Origin: Xanthobacter autotrophicus Py2
GTDB taxonomy: Bacteria > Pseudomonadota > Alphaproteobacteria > Rhizobiales > Xanthobacteraceae
NCBI GenBank assembly: GCA_000017645.1
Contig: CP000781.1
Coordinates: forward strand, 4,947,501 to 5,011,500
Reading direction: 5' to 3'
DNA length: 64,000 nt
Shown: positions 37,729 to 46,059 of the stretch, in pieces
Numbering within the stretch: position 1 is the first letter of the stretch
How the letters are laid out: each line of letters starts with the position of its first letter
Translations under genes and position numbers: made by a program
The notes under the pieces: generated by a model
What the model saw: only the letters and a program-made list of their open reading frames with translations
What the model was told of the DNA's origin: nothing
The model's database searches: none

Positions 37729-37960
37729 GGATTTCCTCCGCGCAGAGGAGCTGCAGGATGTCCTCGGGCGTGTCGCGGACAATGAGGTTGTCGCCGTTGT
37801 CCATGCGGATCATCGTGTGCTGCGCATTGGGCACCCGATACATGCACACGATCTTGCGGGCGTGGACGTAGACCTGCCGACCATCCGTGTCGGCCAGTAC
37901 GAGCAGCGCAGCGAGGGGTGTGAAATACACCCTGCCATCCTTGGCGACGTGCTTGACCAT
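37715..37960 (-). CDS. FlbD-like small protein
   Basis: 81 residues from the ATG at 37960 (a GTG one codon earlier is possible). The stretch YVHARKIVCMYRVPN, then TMIRMDNGDNLIVRDTPEDILQLL, resembles the beta-rich FlbD family of flagellar regulators. That family resemblance is from memory. In a head-tail joining gene position it is more likely a structural protein or a repurposed regulator. It overlaps the gp36 stop. Confidence 0.55.
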   Translation of the reverse strand: MVKHVAKDGRVYFTPLAALLVLADTDGRQVYVHARKIVCMYRVPNAQHTMIRMDNGDNLIVRDTPEDILQLLCAEEIHARA

Positions 37961-38394
37961 CACAGGCCTCCGTCAGGGCGGGTGGTGAAGGCGCGCAGCC
38001 GGTCGGAGGTGCGGGCGCCGGAGGCGGCCGAGACCGGCACCACGCCTTCCAGCGAGGCCGCACCGGAGCCGAGCTTTTCCAGCCAGAGCAGCACCTCCTT
38101 GCGCGCCAGGCGCATCTGTTCCGAGGGTTCGCGGTCGCCGCCATGGGCGAGGTCATAGCGGGCGAGCACGCATGCGGCGCGCACCAGCTCGGCCGGCGGC
38201 GGCGCCACGGGCACGGCGTACCGCGCCCGCAGATAGCTATCGACCAGCACCGACGCATCCGACAGGGCCTGCTCAATGCGGCCCGTGGGCATGGGCTCGC
38301 CCTCGGGCGGCAGGAGGCCATCGGCGACCGAGACGCGGAGCATCTCGACGGCGCCGAAGCGCGAGGTCATGTCGGTGACGGTCGCGTAGCTCAC
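37960..38394 (-). CDS. Head-tail connector, Mu gp36 family (DUF1320)
   Basis: 144 residues starting at a GTG (38394) that overlaps the previous stop (GTGA). It shows the DUF1320 pattern: an N-terminal YATVTDMTSRFGAVEML, then GRIEQALSDASVLVDSYLRARY, and VRAACVLARYDLA. It is a head completion or connector protein in Mu-like phages. Confidence 0.9.
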   Translation of the reverse strand: MSYATVTDMTSRFGAVEMLRVSVADGLLPPEGEPMPTGRIEQALSDASVLVDSYLRARYAVPVAPPPAELVRAACVLARYDLAHGGDREPSEQMRLARKEVLLWLEKLGSGAASLEGVVPVSAASGARTSDRLRAFTTRPDGGL

Positions 38395-38672
38395 GACCGC
38401 GGCCTCTCAAGACCCACCGGGCGGGGCCAGCTCCAGCAACCGGGCTCCGGCTGTTCGGAAAAGGGGACGCTGCCCACCCAGAGATCGGGCAGGAAGTCGT
38501 CGTTGGGGCCGTCCGTCACGACCTTGAGGTTGCACAGGCCGCCCAGGCCGGGATGATCCAGGCCGGTGTTGACGCGCACGATGATGGCGGGCCGGATCTC
38601 GCCGGCCCGCGGATTGGTCTCGGGCAACACGTAATGGACGATGCGGCCCGGCATGAGCGGATTGGTCGACAT
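38391..38672 (-). CDS. Phage protein of unknown function in the head-tail region
   Basis: 93 residues. A beta-rich start (MPGRIVHYVLPE) precedes R-P-A-I-I-V-R-V and ends in a Trp/Pro-rich tail (CWSWPRPVG). Similar small proteins are often found between gp35 and gp36 in Mu-like phages of alphaproteobacteria. No function is known. Confidence 0.7.
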   Translation of the reverse strand: MSTNPLMPGRIVHYVLPETNPRAGEIRPAIIVRVNTGLDHPGLGGLCNLKVVTDGPNDDFLPDLWVGSVPFSEQPEPGCWSWPRPVGLERPRS

Positions 38673-38683
38673 GCGCGCTCCGC

Positions 38684-39313
38684 TCAGCTGGTGGACTTGG
38701 TGGTGCGGGACTTCTTGGCCGGCGCAGAGACCGGTTCCGAAGAGGTCGGCTCGGAGGCGACGGCCGCCGCCGCCTCCGACGCCTCGCCGCTTTCCTCCAC
38801 CTTCCCCAGGTCAGTGGTGGAGAGGACGCCCTCCGCACCAGGCTGCCCGGTGACGGTGGCTGCGGCGTTGTCCGGGGCATCGCCGGTGCCGGCCTGCATG
38901 GGACCATCCGGAGACAGCCCCGCATCAGCCGGCGGTGGCGTCGGCGCCCCCTCGGGATTGGTATCGGCCACGTAGGCATGCTTCACGAAGATGCTGTTCG
39001 CGGCGTCCTGGAAGGCGGCAGGGCTGGCGCCCATGGCGAGGGCAGAGGTCACCGCGTGGGTCAGCTCCCCAATGAGCGCGTCGGTGGGGGTGCCCCGCAG
39101 CAGCAGCCGCAGGACGCCCTCGACGGTCGGCTGATCGGGGCCGGACGCCACGGTGACCTCGCCGTCCGCCACCACCTCGACCGTGAAGGCAGGGTCCGCC
39201 TGCAGCTGGGCGAGCTGGGTCTGTGAGAAGGAGCCGTCCGGCCAGGTCTTGATGGCGGGGTGCGCCACGCCGGCGCGGCGCAGGCCCGGATGGGCACAGA
39301 TGATCTTGAGCAT
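38684..39313 (-). CDS. Mu gp35 / HI1506-related head protein
   Basis: 209 residues. The N-terminal domain (about 1-60) with GLRRAGVAHPAIKTWPDGSFSQTQLAQL matches the HI1506/FluMu gp35 type. The middle is helical, and the last 90 residues are Ala/Glu/Ser/Pro-rich, ending in KKSRTTKSTS. It follows the capsid gene and is presumably a minor head or decoration protein. Confidence 0.75.
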   Translation of the reverse strand: MLKIICAHPGLRRAGVAHPAIKTWPDGSFSQTQLAQLQADPAFTVEVVADGEVTVASGPDQPTVEGVLRLLLRGTPTDALIGELTHAVTSALAMGASPAAFQDAANSIFVKHAYVADTNPEGAPTPPPADAGLSPDGPMQAGTGDAPDNAAATVTGQPGAEGVLSTTDLGKVEESGEASEAAAAVASEPTSSEPVSAPAKKSRTTKSTS

Positions 39314-39324
39314 GGGCGCCTCTT

Positions 39325-40221
39325 TCAGGTCAGCCAGGGCACGACGACGAGTTCGGCGGTGCCCCTCCAGGGATTGGTGGCGCCAACCTCGTTGCGTTCG
39401 CTTTGCAGGATCTCGCGGCCCACTTCCTCCAGCGCCGGCGGCACGATGAGGGTGCGAGGCACGATGCCCAGGGGCCGACCATGGTCACCGGTCATGCCGC
39501 TCAGCGCCGCACGGGCGGCGGAATAAGCAGCGGCCGTCAGCGGCTGCTTGGAGCCCCAGGAAAACTGCCAGAAGCCGTAGCCGACGTTGTAGCGGCCATC
39601 GACGCCATAGATGAATTTCTTGGAGTGGTAGACGTTGTCGTCGTCCAGCTTGTCCTTGGGCACGAACTGCCAGTCCTTGCGGACCTGCAGGATGATCGGC
39701 TTGAGGGTGCGCTTGTCGTCGACGAGGAACCAGGGCGCGCCAGTGCCGCCGTCCGTGTTGGCGACGGAGCGCACGGTGACACCGTCCTCCGCTAGCACGG
39801 GGTGGTCGACGTCGAAGAAATACTGGCCATCGTAGCAGGGCGTGGTGAAGCCGGCCTTGAGCAGCGCCCAGACGGAACGGTCATAGGCGGAGGCCACCGA
39901 TGAACCCATCTCCTGGAACAGCGGCCCGTAGATGCCGATGTTGTCATCCTCGATGTCGTTGCGGTCGACGCCGAGGGTCAGCTCCCAGTCCTTGTTGCGG
40001 ATGCGGTAGGACGAGCTGGTGATGTTCTGGACCTGGCGGTCGCCGATCCACTCGCGGATGTTGGGCACCTTGCCGAGCCAGCCATACTCCTGCTCACCGG
40101 TGGTGGACGGGACGCGCGAGGCGATGCGCGGATACAGGCTCTCGCCCTGGCCGAGGCCGTTATTGAAGGCGGTGTGGAACCCGACGCCCAGCGTCAGGAG
40201 AGTGGGACGATTGACGATCAT
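39325..40221 (-). CDS. Major capsid protein (Mu gpT-like)
   Basis: 298 residues, about the Mu gpT length. It carries conserved gpT segments: LGVGFHTAFNNGLGQ near the start, YGWLGKVPNIREWIGDRQVQNI, DRNDIEDDNIGIY, and WFLVDDKRTLKPIILQ. It assembles the head. It lies after the protease/scaffold and decoration genes, as in Mu. Confidence 0.95.
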   Translation of the reverse strand: MIVNRPTLLTLGVGFHTAFNNGLGQGESLYPRIASRVPSTTGEQEYGWLGKVPNIREWIGDRQVQNITSSSYRIRNKDWELTLGVDRNDIEDDNIGIYGPLFQEMGSSVASAYDRSVWALLKAGFTTPCYDGQYFFDVDHPVLAEDGVTVRSVANTDGGTGAPWFLVDDKRTLKPIILQVRKDWQFVPKDKLDDDNVYHSKKFIYGVDGRYNVGYGFWQFSWGSKQPLTAAAYSAARAALSGMTGDHGRPLGIVPRTLIVPPALEEVGREILQSERNEVGATNPWRGTAELVVVPWLT

Positions 40222-40235
40222 GTGCGGGGTGCCCC

Positions 40236-40646
40236 TCAGAACTCGATCCAGACGCCCAGATCATCCACGTCGCGGATGATGCCGGCGGCCGAGCGGGTGT
40301 TGCTGCCGTTGGTTTTGGCCACCGTCTGGTCATCGACCATGTAGGCGGTGGTGCCGATATCGGCGCGGGTGATGAGGTCCGCCGCGCTGGAGTTCGAGTA
40401 GCGGAACAGGCCGCGCTCGTACTCGACATTCACGGTTCCCGGAGTCGCCGGGCTGGTGACGGCGCGGCGCACGCGGCCGAGCCCGCGCAGGGTGGTGGCG
40501 GTGGCACCGGGCGTGCCGTAGCCCGTGGCCGTATCGAGCGCGAGGATGGCGCCGGCGTAAAACACCTTCGATGCCGCCGCCGGGATCGAGAAGTTGCGCG
40601 CGGCGATGCGCTCCAGCGTGCCGCGGTCCCGGGTCAGCGCGACCAT
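40236..40646 (-). CDS. Capsid decoration-like protein (Mu gp33 position)
   Basis: 136 residues from the ATG at 40646 (TGATG overlap with the protease stop). Beta-rich and Gly/Thr/Ala-rich, with FYAGAILALDTATGYG and a TPGTVNVEYERGLFRYSNS segment, like DUF2190-type head decoration proteins. The position between scaffold and major capsid supports a role on or in the capsid. Confidence 0.78.
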   Translation of the reverse strand: MVALTRDRGTLERIAARNFSIPAAASKVFYAGAILALDTATGYGTPGATATTLRGLGRVRRAVTSPATPGTVNVEYERGLFRYSNSSAADLITRADIGTTAYMVDDQTVAKTNGSNTRSAAGIIRDVDDLGVWIEF

Positions 40647-41758
40647 CACAGCACCTCCATCCGGGTCTTTTTGGTCGCCGCGAAAGCCTTGGGGTCGAGC
40701 CCCATTAGCTCGCAGACCTCGCGGTCGGCGTCCGTGAGGGCCGTGCCGTCCTGCGTCCCGGCGGGCGCCGCGCGTCGTCCGGCCATGTGCAGCGATGGCA
40801 GGGCGGCCAGCTCCTTCTCCACCGCATCGGGCTCGCGCATGTGCCGCTCGATGTAGTGGTCGCGCAGGGTGCGGATCATCTTGCCGGCCACGATCTGGCT
40901 ATCGACGAACGCGACCGCCTTTTCCTTGGCGGTGTCGTTCTTCAGCGTGGTCAGCTGCGACTGCAGCTCGGTCACGGTGGTGCGCAGGGTGGTGACTTCC
41001 GTGCCACCGCCGCCGGCACGCAGATGGGTTTCAATCTGCGTTGCGCTCACCTTGTCGAAGTCGATCCCGGCGGCGGCGAGGCCCGTCTTCACGGCGGCGA
41101 GCTTGCTGGCATCGCCCTGGCGGGACTGCAGCTCGGTCACGACCTGGTCGCCGGTGGCGCCGGCGGCGAGGCCGAGCGCGGCGGCGATGGACGCCGTCTG
41201 CGCCTGGTGCGTGGCGAGGTCCGTCTTCTGCTGGCCGAGGGCGGCGAGGATCGCCGCCTCCGACGCATCGGCGGCAAGGCCGAGGGCCTCCCGCAGCTTG
41301 ACGAGGTCCATGTGGTCTGAACTCCGATTGTGGAGGGAGGTGAGGAGGAGGTTGGGATCGTTGACGAGGGAGGCACGGGCGATGCCCAGCACACGCCCGC
41401 CGGCGGCCACCCGCAGCGCGGGAGAGATGCCGCGATAGGCCTTGTCGGTGAGCAGCTGCCGCCCGGTGTCGGTCCACTCGACGCGGCCCCAGATGCCGTC
41501 GCCGCGAGCCTCAAGGGCGACAATCCAGCCGCGGGCCGGAGACGGGCGACCTTCGGGCGCGGCCTTGTCGATGGCGTGGTTTTCGTCGATGGGGCGCCGG
41601 TCGCCTGCTGCGAAATCGGCCAGCACCGCCTGGGCGTCGAGCGTGTACGGGCCACGCCCGTCGCGGCCCTTGAAGGTGCCGGTCGGCGCCAAGTGCACCC
41701 ATTCGGGCACGATGTCGCCGGCGGCGAAGGCGGAGAAGAGGATCACGTCGCGGTGCAT
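40646..41758 (-). CDS. Head maturation protease and scaffold (Mu gpI/gpZ-like)
   Basis: 370 residues. The protease domain (about 1-145) shows PIDENHAIDKA, with the catalytic-type region, and GWIVALEARGDGIWGRVEWT plus GISPALRV. The C-terminal 220 residues are Gln/Ala/Thr-rich coiled-coil scaffold. An in-frame ATG at 41311 (MDLVKLREALG) with GGAG about 12 bases upstream would make the scaffold alone (221 residues), as Mu does with I and Z. Confidence 0.9.
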   Translation of the reverse strand: MHRDVILFSAFAAGDIVPEWVHLAPTGTFKGRDGRGPYTLDAQAVLADFAAGDRRPIDENHAIDKAAPEGRPSPARGWIVALEARGDGIWGRVEWTDTGRQLLTDKAYRGISPALRVAAGGRVLGIARASLVNDPNLLLTSLHNRSSDHMDLVKLREALGLAADASEAAILAALGQQKTDLATHQAQTASIAAALGLAAGATGDQVVTELQSRQGDASKLAAVKTGLAAAGIDFDKVSATQIETHLRAGGGGTEVTTLRTTVTELQSQLTTLKNDTAKEKAVAFVDSQIVAGKMIRTLRDHYIERHMREPDAVEKELAALPSLHMAGRRAAPAGTQDGTALTDADREVCELMGLDPKAFAATKKTRMEVL

Positions 41759-41955
41759 GACGGCGACAGTGCCTCGGTCAACACCGGGGAGGCCATGAGG
41801 ACAGATGTCAGCTGCTGGACGATGCGCGCTACGGGCTGCGACGAGGCGACCGATTGCGAGGGGCGAGTGCGGGCAATCTTCCCTCTATGGGTACTTCGCC
41901 CGCCCCGGACCTGTCGAGGCCTGCCACGCGCCTCTTATGGCCTCTTATTCGGCTC
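41759..41955. other. 197-bp non-coding gap before the protease gene
   Basis: The longest gap inside the late region. On the minus strand it contains a tandem ATAAGAGGC (around 41935-41950) and a CTGACATCTGTCCTCATG stretch close to the one before the gp46-like gene (29149-29165). It may hold a promoter or leader for the head genes; I cannot identify -10/-35 boxes. Confidence 0.4.
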
Positions 41956-42486
41956 TCAAGCCATGCCGATCCGGTACGGGCCGACAGCACGGTCGACGGC
42001 GTCGTCCAGCACCTCGAAAATCACCCTCTCGCCGGACGGCCCGATGCCGAGGTAGGGGCGGGCCGGAATGGTCACGCTGAGGGCATGTACTGCGTAGCTC
42101 GCAAGGCGGAAGACGAGGTAGGGCGCATGCACCGGCCGGATGGTGGCGCCGAACTGGTGGACCGCCGCGTAGATCTTGTTGGTGCCGACCTCGACGCTCT
42201 CATGGTTGGCCCTGAAGGTGATCGAGCCCATGAGGCCGCCGCGCATGGCGCTCTCCCGCAGAATGCCGGGGCCACGCTTCATCGCGGCGTAGTCGGGCAG
42301 GAGCGGCTTCCAGGGATTGCCCTGCGGGTCCACGGCGCGCTCGAAGCGGGTGTGCACCTCCTCCACCAGGGCAACGCCGATCGCCCGCATGACGGGCGTG
42401 GTGTCGGTCATCAGGAGGCGGAGCTTTTTGAAGGCGAGCTGGGCGGCCTGCCCGACAACCGTGGTTTCGAGGGTGGCGCCGCTCAT
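41956..42486 (-). CDS. Virion morphogenesis protein (Mu gpG-like)
   Basis: 176 residues from the ATG at 42486. It has the phage virion morphogenesis pattern: a helix with VMRAIGVALVEEVHTRFE, then PQGNPWKPLLPDYAAMK, GSITFRAN, and VHQFGATI with PARPYLGIG near the C-terminus. In Mu this is a head-tail joining or tail completion factor. It overlaps the preceding stop (ATGA). Confidence 0.9.
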   Translation of the reverse strand: MSGATLETTVVGQAAQLAFKKLRLLMTDTTPVMRAIGVALVEEVHTRFERAVDPQGNPWKPLLPDYAAMKRGPGILRESAMRGGLMGSITFRANHESVEVGTNKIYAAVHQFGATIRPVHAPYLVFRLASYAVHALSVTIPARPYLGIGPSGERVIFEVLDDAVDRAVGPYRIGMA

Positions 42487-42701
42487 TCGGTGGCTGTGCC
42501 CGCCGGCGCCAGGGGACGCCAGTGAGCCGGCCGCTTGGCGGGCCAGCGCCCGGCGCGCTTTTGCGCGTCGCGCAACGCACCGTAATAGGGAGAGGCGAGG
42601 TCGGCCGGGGTCACCCGATCCTCCGGATTCAGAAATTCCTCGCTGCCGTCGATCACAGGCCCCTCCGGGCGATCGATGAAATCGTAGACAACCTTGGTCA
42701 T
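42483..42701 (-). CDS. Small acidic/aromatic phage protein after MuF
   Basis: 72 residues. It starts VVYDFIDRPEGPVIDG, with a middle ADLASPYYGALRDAQKRAG and a basic, Trp-containing end. It is translationally coupled to the MuF gene (ATGA). No family is recognised. Given the unusual C-terminal domain of that MuF protein, it could be a partner or immunity protein, but a structural role is as likely. Confidence 0.65.
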   Translation of the reverse strand: MTKVVYDFIDRPEGPVIDGSEEFLNPEDRVTPADLASPYYGALRDAQKRAGRWPAKRPAHWRPLAPAGTATE

Positions 42702-44416
42702 CGGAGCGCCCTGGCCAGCAAATCCCGGTGCACCGGATCAACCAGGTCGGCCACGCCGAACCAGTCAGATCCCAGCAGCACTTGTTTTCCAAACGGGCCA
42801 CCCGCATCGGTGACCGTCGCGACGTTATACATCAACTCGGTGTCGGAAGACGACTCGACGACACGCAGCAGCTCGAGACGCATCGTGGGACTGTAGGTGC
42901 TGGCGGCGTCGCGGAGCAGATCCCGCATGTCCTCGGCGTCTTCGACCCGGAAGCCGGAGCGGGCCCACGTATAGCCCCCGACGTCGATATTGGCGTGGAC
43001 CTGGACCTTGGCCACGCCAATCCGGTCGTAGGCTGCGAAGCTCGTCCTGAGCATCCGCTTCGCGCCCCCCTTGCCCTGATGCTTTTGCAGCATCCAGAAC
43101 AGGTCATGGTCAACGACCAGCCCGTCGGCATCGCGCCAGAATGTCCGCTCCAGCCGGACCTCGGCGTGGTCGACGACAAGCCGCACCGCCTTGTCTCCGG
43201 CTTCCCAGGAGGCCTTGACGGACAGGCTGTCCGGTATGCCGGCCATCAGCTCGTTGGCCAGCCGGCGGGCCTCGCGGTGGTTTCTGAAAATACCCAGCTT
43301 CTCGGCCTGGTCGAGCGCGGCGTTGCTGATCTCCATCTGTATCGGCTTGCGGCGTGGCTGGGGCTTCCACGGCCAGGCCGGGCGCTCCGGATCGATCCGG
43401 GGCGTGATCCGCACGTTCGCAGCGCGCGGCCGCACCGGAAGGGCCGGGACCGGCCCGAGATCCAGCTCCTTCTGTTTCGGCCGGATCGGCTGCCCGGCCG
43501 GGGGCGCGGGTCGGGCGGGCGCCGGCGATCGCGGCACGACGCCCCGAGGTGGCGGCGGGATCGGCACGCCCGGCGCCGGCGGCACAGGCGGCATCACCAG
43601 CACCGGCCCCGGATCGGACGCTGGTGGAGGTGGCGGCGCGGCAGGAGCGGCCGGAGGCGGCGGGGGCGAGGCCGGAGGCGGTGCGCCGGTCTTGGCCGTC
43701 AGGGTGGCATTGGCCGGGATCTGCGGTGCCTGTCCGGTCCACTCCTGGCCGACATTGTAGTCAAACCCCGGATCGATTCCCTCCGGCACCCGGATCACCT
43801 CGCCGGTCTTGCGGATGGTGTGCTCGATGAGCTTGATGGGGGGCGCCGTGTCCGGCCCGGACTTGCCCATGCGGGCCATCCCGCGGGCCGAGACCGGACG
43901 GGTGCGGCACCCGCAGCGCCAGCCATTGGGCGGGTAGTGGGTCTTCCAGAACGGATCGTCGGCGCGCAGGGTCAGGCCGTTCCACGCCTGGTGCTGCTTG
44001 CGCGGATGCAGCGCGCCGGAGTGCACGTACTGCCAGAAGGGGAAGGCGGCGAGGGTCTCAGTCTCGGTCTGCTGGGCATAGCGGCCGGCGCTGTAGGCCA
44101 TGCCTAGGTTGGTCTCGAAGATGATCCGCGAGCGGAAGCCGGGCGTGCCGGTGTGGTCCCAGCCGTGCTTGGTGACGATCTTGTCGAAGGTCTTGCGGAA
44201 CTCCTGGATCGAGGTGCCCGTCTCCAGCGCCTTCGCCGTCTCGGCGCGGAAGTCGTTAACGAGGGCCTCAGTGCTGGCACCGGCAACAGTGTACGACTTG
44301 ACGTTGGCCTTGCCCCAGACATCGGTGTAGTCCCGCGACGTGACATTCGCCTTCTGCCGCAGGAAGGCGATGGCCTCGTCGAAGGGCAGGTCCAGCGCGC
44401 TGAGGGTGGTGGCCAT
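42698..44416 (-). CDS. MuF head morphogenesis protein with C-terminal GNAT-like domain
   Basis: 572 residues. The N-terminal 1-175 is the MuF/SPP1 gp7 domain, with VHSGALHPRKQHQAWNG and the PPNGWRCGCRTR end. A Pro/Ala-rich linker follows (about 245-350). A separate C-terminal domain (about 360-572) holds QGKGGAKRMLRTSFAAYDRIG and ANIDVGGYTWARSGF, reminiscent of an acetyltransferase P-loop and beta-bulge. Typical MuF proteins of Mu-like phages stop near 420 residues. MuF proteins with C-terminal effector domains are known. Confidence 0.85.
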   Translation of the reverse strand: MATTLSALDLPFDEAIAFLRQKANVTSRDYTDVWGKANVKSYTVAGASTEALVNDFRAETAKALETGTSIQEFRKTFDKIVTKHGWDHTGTPGFRSRIIFETNLGMAYSAGRYAQQTETETLAAFPFWQYVHSGALHPRKQHQAWNGLTLRADDPFWKTHYPPNGWRCGCRTRPVSARGMARMGKSGPDTAPPIKLIEHTIRKTGEVIRVPEGIDPGFDYNVGQEWTGQAPQIPANATLTAKTGAPPPASPPPPPAAPAAPPPPPASDPGPVLVMPPVPPAPGVPIPPPPRGVVPRSPAPARPAPPAGQPIRPKQKELDLGPVPALPVRPRAANVRITPRIDPERPAWPWKPQPRRKPIQMEISNAALDQAEKLGIFRNHREARRLANELMAGIPDSLSVKASWEAGDKAVRLVVDHAEVRLERTFWRDADGLVVDHDLFWMLQKHQGKGGAKRMLRTSFAAYDRIGVAKVQVHANIDVGGYTWARSGFRVEDAEDMRDLLRDAASTYSPTMRLELLRVVESSSDTELMYNVATVTDAGGPFGKQVLLGSDWFGVADLVDPVHRDLLARALR

Positions 44417-44424
44417 GGCGCCGG

Positions 44425-46059
44425 TCAGACCTCGAGGCGCAGCTCATCCACCAGGGCGGCCTGCCCCACCAGGTGGGCCAGCGCCATGCCACGCGTCATT
44501 GCCTCGGCGAATGCTTTCGGGTCGAGCTGCATGCGCTCCAGGCGGTCGGCCAGGTCGCGCATGTCGCTCGCCTCGTCGAAGGCGCGGCGGATCTCGCCGG
44601 TGAGGCCGGCCATGACGCCGCTCATCTCCGCAGCCAGGCGCACCGTGAGCGCATCCACATATTCCGGGTCAGGGGCGGAGGCGTGGAGCGACACCAGATG
44701 ACGGGTGAGGCCAGCCGCCGGCGGGCGGCCGCCATCGAGCGGCGGGCCACCCGGCAGGCCGGGCAGGATCTGCGGCTTTGCCTCCGCCGGCTTCGGCCGC
44801 CCGCCGATCTTGCGCACGATCTTGCCCTCGGTCGCCTTGGCGGCCTCGGTGAGGCCGAGACGGTCGAGGATCTGGCTCTCTTCCACCTCCAGCCCCAGCG
44901 GCCCGAGCTTTTCGAGGGCGGTGACGATCTCGCCGATGGGTAGTTCGTCCGGCCGGCCGATGCGCAGCACCGGATACTTGGGCTGGGGGCCGAAGTTGAA
45001 GGCCACCATCTGGTGGATGAGCTGGCGGTTGAGGGTCGCCGCGATGAGCTTGGCGTCGGCCCGCTCCATGTCCTCCTGCACCAGGCGGTGAGTCTGCCCA
45101 GCAGCATGACTTCCCGGATTGGCATCCGTGGTGGCCGTCTGCCCCAGCACGAGCTTGGAGATCTGGGCGTCCATCCAGCTCGCGCGCGCCTCATAGAGCT
45201 TCGAGCCATCCGCCGCGTTTTTCAGCTCGACGAACTCGATCCGCATGCTCTCGGGGATGATGGCGGCACAGTCGCCGGCGATGTTGGCCACCGCCGACCA
45301 CAGCACCTCTTTGTCCTCGTGGAGGGCGCCGGCGCCGTAGCGGCCGAGGCGGATGGGCATGCCGTAGTTCTGACAGAAGAGCGCCCAATCGCGCAGCGTG
45401 AAAGCTTTGTACATCCACGCCCACGATGCGACGCGAGCGAGGCCGGAGCGGATGGTGAGCCCGCTCTTGGACTTGTGCCGGTGGGTGATGAACTTGTGCG
45501 GGGCCAGCGGCTCCTTGCCGATGCCCTCGTACAGCATGACCTCGTCGAGGCTCAGTTCATCGAAGCTAAACCACCTCGGGTCGCGCCATGTGAGCGAACT
45601 CGGTGCGATACGTTCGGGCGTGGTCTCCCACTCGATTTCGAGGACCGAGAAGCCCTTTCCGATGGCGTCGCAGAGGTCGAAAAGAGCCGCGTCGAGCACC
45701 CCTTCGGCAAGCCAGTCGCGGACGAAATCCGCGTGCTTGATGTGCTCGGGATCGTCGCTCGCCGTTTCCACCGTGATGGGGATCTGGGAGACCTGCCGCT
45801 TCCGCGTGCCGAGCACGGCGGCATAGTGCAGGTCGCGCTCCTCGATATCCTCGGCCAGCTCCAGGTAGGCGAGGATGTCGCCCTGGGCGGCGGCCCGGTG
45901 GATGCGCGCCAGGCGCGCCGGCGTGAGCCCATCCGCAGGGTGGCCGGAGATGGGCGAGCGCACGCCGGTGAGCGTCGGGCCGGCCTTCGCCTTGTCGAAC
46001 AAGGCGTCGAGGTCGACGGGCCGGCCATCGGGGCCGAGGATCTTGGACAGGCGCGCCAT
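44425..46059 (-). CDS. Portal protein, DUF935 (Mu gp29-like)
   Basis: 544 residues, the usual length. It opens RPVDLDALFDKA, then LTPARLARIHRAAAQGDILAYLELAEDIEERDLHY, the family hallmark, and FSVLEIEWET with PRWFSFD. It forms the dodecameric portal. The end is Ala/Leu-rich helix. It follows the terminase gene with a one-base overlap and precedes MuF by 8 bp. Confidence 0.94.
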   Translation of the reverse strand: MARLSKILGPDGRPVDLDALFDKAKAGPTLTGVRSPISGHPADGLTPARLARIHRAAAQGDILAYLELAEDIEERDLHYAAVLGTRKRQVSQIPITVETASDDPEHIKHADFVRDWLAEGVLDAALFDLCDAIGKGFSVLEIEWETTPERIAPSSLTWRDPRWFSFDELSLDEVMLYEGIGKEPLAPHKFITHRHKSKSGLTIRSGLARVASWAWMYKAFTLRDWALFCQNYGMPIRLGRYGAGALHEDKEVLWSAVANIAGDCAAIIPESMRIEFVELKNAADGSKLYEARASWMDAQISKLVLGQTATTDANPGSHAAGQTHRLVQEDMERADAKLIAATLNRQLIHQMVAFNFGPQPKYPVLRIGRPDELPIGEIVTALEKLGPLGLEVEESQILDRLGLTEAAKATEGKIVRKIGGRPKPAEAKPQILPGLPGGPPLDGGRPPAAGLTRHLVSLHASAPDPEYVDALTVRLAAEMSGVMAGLTGEIRRAFDEASDMRDLADRLERMQLDPKAFAEAMTRGMALAHLVGQAALVDELRLEV

